A stretch of 64,000 nucleotides of DNA from Nereocystis luetkeana (taxonomy: Eukaryota; Sar; Phaeophyceae; Laminariales; Laminariaceae): assembly GCA_031213475.1 (NCBI GenBank), contig JARUPZ010000021.1:868001-932000 (forward strand), in the 5' to 3' direction. Of the stretch, positions 46,801 to 55,692 are shown piece after piece. The translations under genes were made by a program, and so were the position numbers. The first letter of the stretch is position 1; each line of letters begins with the position of its first letter. The notes beneath the pieces were generated by a model. The model had not been told where the DNA came from. It saw nothing but the letters and a program-made list of their open reading frames with translations, and did no database searches.

Positions 46801-49800
46801 TCCTGTATACACACGTGTGTCTTCTCGACAAATCAGGTATGCCTTGGGCGTCGTCTCTAATTTTTATTCCGATTTGGATCATTTTTTTTTTTTATTTCAA
46901 CATTTCGGGGTGATTTCGGGGTATTTTTTCCCATTTTTTTTCGAAAAATGGCCATTGCTCAAGTTTTTTTTTTTTTAAAGACCGGTTTTGGATTCCTCTC
47001 GGCTGCGCGATTCTGGAGCACTATGTTTCAGGTGTCAATTATCAAAATGACGGAGAAAAAAACGGTACAGTACCGCCATTCGAAAGAATGCTGTGCCTGG
47101 ACCATATGACACTGGTACGGTACGAATGGAAGCACGTTATAGCCCATTTAGGACCGCACTCCCATTTTGGGAAGAATTGAGGGGGAAACACTTAGGACTA
47201 GACTAAGTTGTATGTTTATGGACAGCACAGTACTAAAAGGGGTAAAGGCTGCGCTGACCTAGCGAAGAGCTGGCCACGGAGCAAGTAATCAGGCAAGAAA
47301 CACCAACCAGCCTCTATGTAACGATAGAAATGTCTAGTACTACCAGGCTACCAGGTATATTGACAACTGGTGGGGGGGGGGGGGGGGGAGGGGGTGTACT
47401 CAGTATCATGCATGGCTGTAGTGGGGGGGGGGGGTGAGGGGGCGTACTCATTTGTTGTTTGCCATAGTCATTTAACCGTTGACCACGAATCTCTTTCGAG
47501 ACGGACCACCGTTTCTACTTCTACTAGAGACACCTCCAACTGAGGGGGAGCACTTTCAGGGGTGTTTACTTGTGTTTACTTCAACGGCTTAGGACCACGT
47601 GAGTAGCCAAAAACCTGTCTCTGAGCAATTCCTAGGCTCTGCGCAGTGCGTTCGATTTCGCGATATTCACCGCCAATAAAAAAAACAGTGGCCCAAAATC
47701 GGTGATGAAAATGGAGGCCTAAAACAGGTGGTGAAAATGGTGGCCTAAAACAGGTAATGAAAATGGTGGCCTAAAACAGGTGATGAAAATGGTGGCCTAT
47801 AAGCCGGGAGTAAAAAATGGCCGCCTAAAACAGGCAGTGAAAGTGGTGGCCTAGAGGCCGGTGGTGAAAATGGTGCCACAAAGCCGGTCATGAAAATTGG
47901 TATCCCAAAACCGGTCATGAAAATGCGAGCATAAGACCGGTACCTGGTGGAAAAAATGGAGGAGCTGTGAGCCAGCAGGATTTCACGACCAACACCTAAT
48001 CGGTGGGTGCCGTTGGCCACCTGACCGACTTTAGCCGGCAAGTCGGCTGGCAACGCCAGATCATGGCGATTTTCCGACTCAAGTCAGGCGAAATACCGAC
48101 CCCCTCGGGCCAAAAAAACAAAAAAAACATCCCGCACTCAACAATCCTTCCTACAAGTGAGGACACCCAAAAATTCGGATCGTCGGTACCTCCAGGAAAC
48201 GACTAAACTATTGGTCTGACTAATTATTCGTTGATGACTTGAGTCGTGCCGAATTACAGCTCTAGAAAATGGGGGGGTACCTCCCCTAGCGTACCCTTGA
48301 TCCCCCCCACACCTTGTCATCATAAAGCACTTCGGCCGCCGCGAAGCCTGGGTACACCTCCACTCCCTCCTCCTCCGCCTGCTGCCCCATCCATCTGACC
48401 ATCTGAGAGAGCGAAACCACGTAATTCCCGTGGTTGCTCTGGAGCGGAACGATCCGAAGAACGGTTCGCATGAAAGCGCGAGGGGCGAGATTTGGCAAAG
48501 GTAAGTTGGGGAAAACCGCGTACGGTAGTTTCCGTTGTTTTTGCTCTGCAGCAGAACGATGCCAAGAACCGTTCGCATGGAGGCGCGAGGATAGGAGGAC
48601 ATGGTGCCAGTTGGCGAGCGTTTCATTGCCATTGGCTGCTGTAAAAGCACATGGCACCGACCGAGTGAATCGCACCGTGATCTACATCACCACAAACGGC
48701 TTGCGGGATTTTCCGTTTGAGCCACACCAGCAAGAGCGGGCTTGCTCTTTGTGTGCCCGTTACAATATGGTGCATGTAATGCGGCCAGGAGTGCCATACG
48801 AGCAAGTGTACGCTCTATGCGGGGAAAAAACTGAAAAAAGAAAATACAGCAGCACGAGTGCAAGTATCAACTTCTCAAAAAGGTGTATCAGGTATGAAAA
48901 TATCGAATTGATAACAAACTACGAGTATTGATAATCAACTTCTCCAAAAAAGTATACCTGGTGCACAATATCGAATTGAAAAACAAAAAGGTTAAGCCTC
49001 AATCATGTCTACACAGGTGGCGAAGAAACTATTTACACTCGAGGGCTCGGTGCTAGGCCATTATTTACTGGCAGTACGCTGGTACTGGCTGAGGGAGGTG
49101 CCATGATTCCAGGATATTGGAATCGTACCGTTATCACCTTGACGGGTAGCGAAGAAAACAACCAATTTGGACAGTCTCCCTCTATACTGCCACGCTCTAT
49201 GGGATTGGATCTTCCGATCTCACCAACTGCGCGGGGAGCAAGAAGTTCGGGCTCTTGAAAGCTTTCGGCTCCGTGAGAAGCCTGAGATACCATTGTACTT
49301 TTACACTTTACCCCCCTTCCGAACTCACCAACTGAGGGGGAAGCAAGAAGTTCGGAATCTTGAAAGCCTTCGACTCCGTGAGAAAGCTGAAAGAGTCTTG
49401 CGTCACCGGGGACGCTACCGGAGCTCCCCGCTCCTTCCAGTCGGGCATGAGCTCGTCCAGCCCCCTAGGTTCGAACACGTTTCCTGCTCAAGCCGAGATC
49501 CGGGATACGAAAACGGTAGAACGACTCGTTATTACGTGGACATTCTAGGAAATTTCTGCTGTAGATGAATATAAAAGGTTTTGGACCACAACCCCTTCAA
49601 CAACTGGAACACAATCACTTGGAAATAGTGAAGGATATATTTTGCAGCGGTAAAAGTCAGGTGGAGGCTGGAGGAGGCGGGGATTAACAATTATCCGTAG
49701 TGATAGTGGGCCCGTGGTTAAAAAATCAGTGACTGCGGCCTTAAGTAACATTTTTTCCGGGATAGAACGGATACTGGATTCAAATCACGGGTTGATTGCT

Positions 49801-52800
49801 GGAGTCAGCTCGCACGACCTTATACATACACGAGGCCCGCGGGGCCTTTATGAACCTTATTCGATTATGTAAAAAAACGAGGCGTTCAGGAACCTTTTGT
49901 TTTGGAGCCAACATAAAACAAACAGACCGAGGCGGCGCCTGGGCAGTACCGTACGTCACCGTAACCAGCACCGTTCGTTAGAGCCGTGGGGCATTTTTTG
50001 GTGGGAAAACAAAAAAGCCTTCATGACCCTCATGTTTTGGAGCACGAAAAAACAAACAGACCGAGGGAGCAACCAGCATTATATGTCACTGCAACCAACA
50101 CCGTACGTTAGAGCCGTGCTACGGTAGTATTGCAAATAAGGGCTGCAATGAGGGGTTGCACTTTTGACCTCTGAACATTTTGAACTAACTGGCGGACCTC
50201 TTCGACTGATGAGCTGCCAATTACTTTATTGAATCCGGTGTCTATACTATTCGTCAAATATTTAGCCCACGGGATTGTGCACCGGGCCTGCGGACAATTG
50301 CTTTGAAAATGTTTCCACAGCTCGGACAGATGATGATCCATCTGATCTGTCTACAGATCGATCATCTAGCTCCTCACCCTCCGTTGTGAGAGATTGTGCA
50401 GGATCTGTATACGTACGTATCCAACCATGGAAACACGTGCAAGATCATGCAGATGATACGGCTTCCACCCGGCAACATGAGCTAGACCATACAGAGCAGG
50501 GATCTATCTACCCTGAGTGATCTAGATCACGAATGATATGTAGATGATCTGTTCGACGATCTGTGAATATTTCTCGAAGTCGTTTGTTGGGTGGGGCGTA
50601 GAGCTCCTCAACAAGCGGGGAGGAGAAGCCTCTGAAACATCAGACATCTGCCATACTTAGTATACCCCCACCTCGTTACCGGTACATACCAGGTACACCT
50701 TCCATATCATACAGCAGTACCTGAGAGAATGTGCGACCCGACCTCCGCGCCTTTTTCCAAGACGCACACGCTCAGGTCGGCCCCTCGTTCCTTCGAGAGC
50801 TGCTTCAATCGGATCGCCGCCGCTAGCCCCGCCGGCCCCGCCCCAACCATTGCGACGTCGTACTCCATCACCTCCCTGAAGGGAGCCGAGATGACACTTT
50901 TTGGTGAATTTTAGGTGAGAGGTGTGGGTATCTGGTACGAGGTGATGGGGTGTGTGACAATGTACAAGGTTTTCCCTATCGGAGGCATTAGGACGTGGGG
51001 TGGGGGGGACGCAAGGTATAATCCGATGGCATTTCGCGCAGCTGTGAAAAAACGAAAGGCCTACCAGCCGTGGAATTTTCGAAGGTTATTCAGACCAAAA
51101 ACCGAAAGGAATGACGACCAGCAGAAGGAAACCGGTACATATTACGAGGCGTTTCGCTCCGCGGGCGGCCTACGCCGCCCACCACGCTCGCTCCGAAAGG
51201 AAAAGTACCTCAACTTATGCGAAGCGGACAGAGGCTCATGATTAACTATAGTTTTTTCAAGGATGATTGTAGTTGCAAATTGGCGACTTGATAATGCCAA
51301 GAGTCTCGCCGCCATGCTTCAGGAAAATACAGCTCGGACGCCACATACGCTTCGCGTCGCGAGCGGTTCAACCCGCTACGCTCGCTCACATGCCGTACGT
51401 ACACACTCCAGGTAGGGTACTTATTTTCTTCATTTGATATGCTTGCTGTACAGCAGTATGTACGAAAGAGAAAGCACAGCACGGCACAGCACAGCACGGC
51501 ACAGCAGCAAAAACAATGAAAATGAAACCGAAAAAATTGGAATGAGAAAAGTAATCCCCGTCCCCTAATGTAATAATTTTCTGCCTGATTGGAACACCTT
51601 GCACCGGTCAAAAAAGAAAAAAAAGAACAGCAGATCTTCTCTCTCAGCCTCGTACGCCGCTCGCCCCTCTCGCGGCCACCTCGCCACCGATTCGGTCCGG
51701 GTAAAGCTTACATCACTCTCTGCCACAGTGAGGCCCGTCACCCGCCTCGCGTAAAGTCCGGTGCTCACCGTGGCCATCGTTCGCCAGCTCGATAACGTTA
51801 GTGCTCAGACTGGGTACCTCCCTCTTTCAACTATAGCGTGGTCGCAAAAATAATCAACACTCGAATCTTATCTTGCAATCCCGAACGAACCTTTTAACCC
51901 GCACGTACTCTATCTAAAATCACAAATGGGGGCCAGACAAAGCCCGTTCATGCATCCCTCGTGTCTCGAGGTACACGCGACGCCTAGGCACGAAAGCGGC
52001 GACCGCGCTCCTTGCAACCCGCCCTCTACCCGCCAGCACCCGCTGACACCCGCGACGGCGCCGGGTTCGCCCGCGGTGCCGTACTCGGAGTACACGCACG
52101 CACAAGAAGTGAAAGAAGAAAAGAGGGAGAAAGGACCGAGAGTGCCAACAGAAATAAATGAAGAAAACAAAGAACCGCTGGAAAGGCCCGGCGAGTAATG
52201 AAGGGAAGCGGTTTCGAAGTGGGAGCTCTGAGAGGCCAGGGATGTACCAACCGAGCACGCTCAGAGAGTGAGATGTCAGTAAGTGGTTCTACAGGGTATT
52301 TAGATGTGTACGTACCTGGTACCAGGTAGGCAAGGTTGCTCTGCTGTGCTCGTATTATCGTACTCGTAGATAAGCAACATAGATACGCTCATATATTGAT
52401 ACATAGATACGCTGGTCTAGCCCTGGTCACAGGTGTCTTCCCTTCTCCCCCCCAACACATGCCTGCAGTACATCTACTACTATTATTGATAATATTACTG
52501 ACTGTAATATCGCTCGCATCGATATTGATATTGTCATAATGCTGTTGTAATGCTGTTGTATCTTGGTACGATTTGAAGCTGGAGCTCAAGCTCAACAATA
52601 CCCTGGTAGCTCGCTGAGAGAGAAAAAAACGACGTCTACAACATCGACCACACGTACATAGCTTTGAAGCTCGAGCTCAAGCTCAACGATACCCTGGTAA
52701 GAGACAAAAAAAACGATTACATCATCGGCCACACGTCGCCAACCCGGCGCTCCTGGGGTGTGTCAAGTGCTTCCCCGGTACGTACGTGCCTGTCTTACCT

Positions 52801-55692
52801 GATACACCTCGTAACGCCACTCGTATCGAAAATAGAACTACATACTTAGATCACAACCCCTGAGCGTGCTCGGTTGGTGCATCCCTGGCCTCTCAGAGCT
52901 CCCACTTCCAAACCGCCTCCTTTCATTACTTGCCGGACCTTTCCAGCACTTCTTTGTTTTCTCGGTCCTTTCTTCCTTTTTTCTTCTTTCGTTTCATGTG
53001 CGTGCGTGTTCTCCGAGCACGGCATCGCGGGAGGACCCGGCACCGTCGCGGGTGTCAGCTGGTGCTGGCGGGTAGAGGGGGGGTTGCAAGGAGCGCGGTC
53101 GCCGCTTTCGTGCCTAGGCGTCGCGTGTGCCTCGAGACACGAGAGATGCATGAACGGGCTTTGTCTGGCTTCGATTTATGATTGTTGATAGAGTATGTAC
53201 GAGTTATGAAGGTCGTTCGGGAGGGCAAGATAATATTCAAGCGGTGCTTATTTTTGCGACCACGCTAAAGTTGAAAGAGGGAGGTGTGCAGTTTGAACAC
53301 CAAGATTATCGAGCTGGCGAACGACGGCCACGGTGAGCACCGGTCTTCACGCGAGGCGGGCGACGGGGCTGATTGTGGCAGAGAGTGATAAAAGCTTTGC
53401 CCGGACCGAATCGGTAGCGAGGTGGTCGCGAGAGGGGCGGGCGGCGTACGAGGCTGAGAGAGAAGCTCTTCTGTGCGATTTTTTCTTTTCTTCTTTTCGA
53501 CCGGGTGTAAGGTGTTCCAATCAGGCAGAAAAATATTACACGAGAGGGGACGGGTTTTTTTTTTCCTTTCGGTTTCATTTTCATTGTTTTTTGCTGCTGT
53601 GCCGTGCTGTGCTTTCGCTTTCTTCGTACATACAGTACGTACAGACATAGAGCATATCGAAAGAAGAAAATAAGTACAGACAGTAGTACCCTACCTGGGG
53701 TATGTACGTACGTACGACATCCGCGACGCGAAGCGTATATATATGTGGCATCTAAGCTGATGTTGGAGCTGTTCTTTCCTGAAGCTTGGCGGCGGGACTC
53801 TTGGCATTATCAAGTCGCCGGTTTGCAATTACGATCCTTGAAAACACTAGAATCAATCGTGGACCTCAGTTCGCTTCGAATAATAAGTTGATGTACTTTT
53901 TGCCTTCCTGAGCGAGCGTAGCGGGCGGCGTAGGCCGCCCGCGGAGCGAAGCGCCTTGTATATACTATCGTGCTGCTGCTGTACCTAGATATACTTTGAA
54001 CTTCAAGCTCAAGCTCAACGATATCAAGGACACCGGCACCCTGTTACATGCCTCGTAGAGGGACGAAACTATGATTACAGCACCCGCCACACATAGCCAA
54101 CCCGTCGCTGCCGGGTTAGGGATGATGCACGTAGACCGCTCTGAAACCTACACACCCCGCACGTAGCACGCACGATCGGAGTATCACCCCCAAGCTTCTG
54201 CAAGGAGCTGTGCTGTACTGCTGTGCAACACGCTCGCGGCGTGATGAGTCATACTCACGTGTACCAGGTATGAATACTGCAGATTGCTCCCCTACTTCGG
54301 ACGCTTTTGGTCGCTGTACGTATCCTATTTTGTTCTTAAACTTTCCTGCACCCCGACCGCACGTACATAAGGCTGTATGTAGTACAGACACCTCTGAGCT
54401 CCCCTTTACCGCTGCCACAGCAGAGTCAGTAGTACCATATAACACGGGATATAACACACCTCCTAGGACGAAATTTGGAACCGATTTCCCCAAAACACGC
54501 CTCAACCCTTTCCGCACTCCAGTCCCGTTTTCGAGACAAACCACTCAAATTCCAAGTAATTTGTCCCCAATTGCCCCCAACACGAGATTGCAGGCCTAAA
54601 AGGGTTAAGGGACACATACAACCGAAAATGGTGGATTCGGGATCTTTCCATAGACGAGTCGCTCAGTGTTCACACTCCCCTTCGTCGAGATAGATATCTT
54701 TGAAGATCGTCCGAGGGGTTGTGTTATCTCGTCACCCGTGTGATAATATTAATATTATAGTGTTATTCGGTGCCTGGTATATGGCCGTCTTCGTAAGTCA
54801 TGTCCCCAGTTTTCAGCACTCCTATCGACGCCTACTGAGTTGTGCCTGCTTGTATTGTACTCGTTTTGCGCCTATATAGTGGGTTGCACCTACTGGGTTG
54901 CACCTACTGCCGCTTGTAAGGCCCCAACTCTGCGAGCTCTCCTTTTGCCGCTGCCACGACATGCCAGGTGTACCAGGTATGCTATCAGCCACGTCGGCTG
55001 TGCGGTAAGAAACCTGCCTGTTTGAGGCACAGCAGACACAGCAGCAGCGGCTCGTGTTGCAGCCGTAAACCCAGAAGCAAGATACGTTTAAAGAATACCT
55101 GGTACCTGGTACCTGGTATCATACTTGCAAGCGCGTGAAGCTGCGACAAGCGCAAAGCATGCAGACTGACGACGGCGACGGCAACGAGGCGGTAGTGGCG
55201 TGAGGCCTTCCTGCCAAAGGCTAAACGGTCCCGCAGGCGTCGTACCGGCAAGGGGGCAGGGTACTCACAGCAGTACCAGGGAGTCGTGATCTTTGATATT
55301 TGACGCACAACACCAACCGAAGAACGTTGAAGTCCTGTACAATAATAACAACACGAAACGCTACGTTGCTGTGTCCATCAAGTGCAAGTTCTGATGTTTT
55401 GTGTCTATCAAAACATTCAGAAATCCGACTTAAAAAATAGGCGTATGTAGAGCGTCACGCTCGCGCCTCACCTTGGCTCTTCTGTTGGCGATGCAGCTGT
55501 GGACCCCAACAGTCTTAAGCCCGGCAGGGGTCGCCTGAGTCTGGCGGCCGACGGTAAGCGAGGTTGCACCGAGCTCATTTTTGCAGGTGCAAGGTTAGTG
55601 TTTGATTGTCGACCTGCTGCGGCGTAACTGCTGATAACTCGGGCAGATGATCTTGGTAACGCCATGATCCTGGCCGCGGTGAGCTGGCTCAT
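33062..55692 (-). CDS. ETFDH: Electron transfer flavoprotein-ubiquinone oxidoreductase, 13-exon gene (643 aa)
   Basis: ETF-QO passes electrons from reduced ETF (fatty-acid, branched-chain amino-acid and choline oxidation) to ubiquinone on the matrix face of the mitochondrial inner membrane, using FAD and one 4Fe-4S cluster. Exons on the minus strand: 55472-55692, 50721-50875, 49329-49483, 48313-48438, 45438-45575, 42556-42659, 41575-41721, 39851-40100, 38129-38224, 37216-37294, 35589-35827, 34310-34414, 33062-33178. All introns are GT-AG and every phase agrees. Visible are an Arg-rich presequence, the FAD motif [42 protein letters not shown], the membrane/quinone block [20 protein letters not shown] and [10 protein letters not shown]. 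The cluster cysteines are RFCPAGVYE and [10 protein letters not shown]. The C-terminus is [10 protein letters not shown]. Human ETFDH is 617 residues, so the length fits. Introns are 834-4596 bp. Confidence 0.95.
34310..34414 (-). CDS. ETFDH: ETFDH exon 12 (first cluster cysteine)
   Basis: 35 codons, [20 protein letters not shown] then the RKNANL end. Acceptor TGACAG, donor GTGAGA. The Cys of RFCPAG is the first 4Fe-4S ligand. Confidence 0.95.
34815..35000. repeat. Dispersed GATC-rich repeat, copy 2
   Basis: cacgtcggacagatcctcta, ttaacctgccgtta, gtgcaaatccaacccaggaa, ccacccggcaacttgagcta. The same order is found at 40768-40995 and 50318-50535. Confidence 0.6.
35008..35095. repeat. MITE (ttaaccctttt family), copy 2
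   Basis: ttaggagtgcagtcctccg at the left and ggccctaaaagggttaa at the right, with the same internal ggggacaaact...agtttaccccc pair as in the 10.8- and 54.5-kb copies. In ETFDH intron 11. Confidence 0.6.
35308..35420. repeat. Dispersed repeat (taaccctgagccaatcaga), copy 2
   Basis: gatcctaaccctgagccaat, agacccaatcaacca, cctttgtcttgaacacag. Homologous to 27328-27430. Confidence 0.55.
35589..35827 (-). CDS. ETFDH: ETFDH exon 11
   Basis: 239 nt, [20 protein letters not shown], then [20 protein letters not shown] and [10 protein letters not shown], ending GVASE. Acceptor CCCCAG, donor GTGCCG. Confidence 0.95.
36668..36935. repeat. Dispersed GATC-rich repeat, copy 3 (inverted, diverged)
   Basis: Dense gatc, gatctac and gatcat words, with acctagctcatggtgccggg and atgtttccc...gatctgc blocks that match the complements of the other copies. 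ETFDH intron 10. Confidence 0.5.
37017..37160. repeat. Possible inverted-repeat MITE
   Basis: Contains attctgccactccgtccg and a terminal tgacagagtggtatgcg reminiscent of the gtaccactctgt elements at 17497 and 21509, but the left end is unclear. Confidence 0.3.
37216..37294 (-). CDS. ETFDH: ETFDH exon 10
   Basis: 79 nt, [20 protein letters not shown] then PGLAYT plus G. Acceptor GATCAG, donor GTATGA. Matches the family segment WVWKELYSVRNIRP. Confidence 0.9.
38129..38224 (-). CDS. ETFDH: ETFDH exon 9
   Basis: 32 codons, [20 protein letters not shown] then [12 protein letters not shown]. Acceptor GCGCAG, donor GTGAGA. The first half is a low-complexity insertion that is variable in the family; the second half matches the YEDNLKNSW block. 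Confidence 0.85.
39000..39850. repeat. Tandem decayed copies of the ETFDH exon 8 donor border with AACCG arrays
   Basis: The last about 45 nt of exon 8 plus its donor recur at about 39000-39042, 39414-39455 and 39702-39746 (shared gctgacctgcaggagatc and gcgagcatccc). Two copies keep CTGCAG^GTCAGC; the farthest has GCCAGC. Each is followed by aaaccgaaccaaacc-type repeats, the longest (39056-39320) being an almost pure run of about 25 AACCG units. Confidence 0.85.
39851..40100 (-). CDS. ETFDH: ETFDH exon 8 (quinone/membrane region)
   Basis: 250 nt, [20 protein letters not shown] through [10 protein letters not shown]. Acceptor CCACAG, donor GTCAGC. Contains [20 protein letters not shown], the family's conserved quinone-pocket and membrane-contact block. 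Both of its splice borders are repeated in the neighbouring introns. Confidence 0.95.
40201..40560. repeat. Decayed copies of the ETFDH exon 8 acceptor border
   Basis: Units of about 170-190 bp repeat the first bases of exon 8, the acceptor and upstream intron. The clearest copy (about 40428-40560) has ctggaactcct.gt.tctg against ctggaactccttgtacctg in the gene, followed by gcggggtg, cgtcaaga, cgagg and a tgtttgtt tail. A middle copy starts near 40248. Confidence 0.7.
40768..40995. repeat. Dispersed GATC-rich repeat, copy 4, with (GATA)n expansion
   Basis: cacacgtccgacagatcac, then a (tcta)n run of about seven units, ctttaacctgccgttgag, cagatccaacccaggaaaa and cacccagcaacacgagctag. Confidence 0.6.
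41575..41721 (-). CDS. ETFDH: ETFDH exon 7
   Basis: 147 nt, [20 protein letters not shown] through [10 protein letters not shown] plus CC. Acceptor GCAAG, donor GTGAGT. Confidence 0.93.
41875..41960. repeat. AACCC pentamer array
   Basis: About 15 units of aaccc/aaccg in ETFDH intron 6, similar in style to the AACCG array in intron 8. Confidence 0.75.
42367..42535 (+). repeat. Poly-C-tailed short repeat, family A (best copy)
   Basis: cacggcgcttcgcgcttggt gcaagcaatg, hairpin gtcggtgaaaacccgac, gcattgcagggatgcgag, cgactacggccatgcatg, two gagtac boxes, then thirteen Cs. Inserted just beyond ETFDH exon 6 on its donor side (intron 6). Confidence 0.75.
42556..42659 (-). CDS. ETFDH: ETFDH exon 6
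   Basis: 104 nt, [20 protein letters not shown] through EKCKP plus GG. Acceptor ATGCAG, donor GTGAGC, ends in phase 2. Confidence 0.93.
42880..43110. repeat. Direct repeat (ttgacggc..cttgccccttggcg), two units
   Basis: Units at about 42880-42990 and 42998-43110 share ttgacggc..tcttgcccctt, a ccatcaagga/ccgtcaagga box, actc.ccacacta and ccttgacgggtca. A third unit is at about 44055-44180. ETFDH intron 5. Confidence 0.65.
43140..43930 (-). repeat. Decayed arm of the foldback element family
   Basis: Two parts (about 43150-43270 and 43735-43930) match the right arm of the 51-54-kb element in order: catccctggcctctcagagc at one end, and gtgctgtgttttctctttcg, gcaagtcgcctgttagca at the other. Between them is a diverged direct repeat (gaatcgaaa.g.agccaaa) unrelated to the arm. 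Confidence 0.6.
44055..44180. repeat. Third unit of the ttgacggc repeat
   Basis: gatgatgcgatcgttgacgg, ccatcaagaaactt, cgcactaaaatc and ctttgacggatcaaaactag match 42880-43110. Confidence 0.55.
45118..45300. repeat. Dispersed repeat (gattggctcagggttaggg), copy 3, expanded
   Basis: Several tandem units of tctgattggctcagggttag, with telomere-like ttaggg and gtcaggg words, then gtctcgtacacagtgtgtgc. It is the reverse complement of the start of the 27.3- and 35.3-kb copies. Confidence 0.55.
45438..45575 (-). CDS. ETFDH: ETFDH exon 5
   Basis: 46 codons, [20 protein letters not shown] through EGARGSCSE. Acceptor ACCAG, donor GTGCGT, phase 0. Two degraded copies of its acceptor border lie upstream at about 45.85 and 45.97 kb. 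Confidence 0.93.
45787..46015. repeat. Two decayed copies of the ETFDH exon 5 acceptor border
   Basis: gacgccaacgacgcctcc in exon 5 recurs exactly at about 45833-45850 and as gacgcctacaatgcctac at about 45958-45975. Each is followed by t.tattcaa.atatcggaat as in the real intron. The second copy keeps a CAG acceptor at the homologous position. Confidence 0.8.
47140..47248. repeat. MITE (ttaaccctttt family), diverged copy
   Basis: tagcccatttaggaccgcac at the left and gtactaaaaggggtaaa at the right. The interior is strongly diverged. Confidence 0.4.
47367..47503. repeat. Poly-C-tailed repeats, families A (fragment) and B side by side
   Basis: G run, ggtgtactcagtatcatgca tgg (family A tail, 47367-47425), then a second G run, gcgtactcatttgttgtttg and ctctttcgagacgga (family B, 47427-47503). 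Confidence 0.6.
47690..47945. repeat. Minisatellite, about 27-bp unit (ggtgatgaaaatggtggcct)
   Basis: About ten units of ggtgatgaaaatggtggcct aaaaca in ETFDH intron 4, with decay toward the right end. Confidence 0.85.
48313..48438 (-). CDS. ETFDH: ETFDH exon 4
   Basis: 42 codons, [20 protein letters not shown] through EVLYDDK. Acceptor CTCCAG, donor GTGTGG. Reading continues open past the donor, but only AAG^GTG joins correctly to [13 protein letters not shown] copy of its acceptor border lies 107 bp upstream. Confidence 0.93.
48515..48595. repeat. Decayed copy of the ETFDH exon 4 acceptor border
   Basis: About 80% match to 48421-48490 over gta.tt.cc.., ttgctct.cagc.gaacgat, ccaagaac.gttcgcatg and gcgcgagg. 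It includes about 25 nt of exon, the CAG acceptor and about 45 nt of intron. Offset 107 bp. Confidence 0.8.
49212..49290. repeat. Decayed copy of the ETFDH exon 3 donor border
   Basis: About 86% identity to 49318-49394 over 70 bp: ctcaccaactg, agcaagaagttcgg, tcttgaaagc.ttcg.ctccg. The copy keeps a GTGAGA donor. Offset 105 bp. Confidence 0.85.
49329..49483 (-). CDS. ETFDH: ETFDH exon 3
   Basis: 155 nt, [20 protein letters not shown] through PNFLLPPQL. Acceptor GAGCAG, donor GTGAGT. A degraded copy of its last about 65 nt and donor lies 105 bp downstream in the intron. Confidence 0.93.
49890..50120. repeat. Diverged direct repeat, two units of about 130 bp
   Basis: Both units have ttttggagc..a...aaaacaaacagaccgagg, gtcac.g.aacca.caccgt and gttagagccgtg. 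ETFDH intron 2. Confidence 0.7.
50318..50535. repeat. Dispersed GATC-rich repeat, copy 5
   Basis: cggacagatgatgatccatc, gatcatctagctcctcaccc, atccaaccatggaaacacg, ccacccggcaacatgagcta. Confidence 0.6.
50721..50875 (-). CDS. ETFDH: ETFDH exon 2 (FAD dinucleotide-binding motif)
   Basis: 155 nt, [20 protein letters not shown] through EVGSHILS plus G. Acceptor CTTCAG, donor GTACTG. Contains the GxGxxG FAD motif and the acidic end of the second strand (VCVLEKG). Confidence 0.95.
51145..53963. mobile_element. Foldback element, 2.8 kb, with about 1.1-kb inverted arms, in ETFDH intron 1
   Basis: The left arm (51145-52262) and right arm (about 52857-53963) are reverse complements over their whole length, with outer ends gcttcgctccgcgggcggcc (right) and gtttcgctccgcgggcggcc (left). 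The spacer (52263-52856) holds two diverged copies of a 105-bp direct repeat (agctcaagctcaac.ataccctgg), and a third copy lies just outside the right arm (53985-54115). The arms contain open frames shared with the copy at 62-63 kb. No transposase was recognised, and no target duplication could be fixed. Confidence 0.7.
54503..54608. repeat. MITE (ttaaccctttt family), copy 3
   Basis: caaccctttccgcactccag at the left and gcaggcctaaaagggttaa at the right; internal tttcgagacaaaccact / aatttgtcccc pair. ETFDH intron 1. Confidence 0.65.
55472..55692 (-). CDS. ETFDH: ETFDH exon 1 (mitochondrial presequence)
   Basis: 73 codons plus AG, donor GTGAGG; completes Arg with exon 2 ([11 protein letters not shown]). 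The region is rich in Arg, Ser and Ala with few acids, as in a mitochondrial targeting peptide. Three in-frame ATGs are possible starts: 55692, 55665 (A at -3 and G at +4, best context) and 55578 ([17 protein letters not shown]). The longest is given. Confidence 0.8.
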
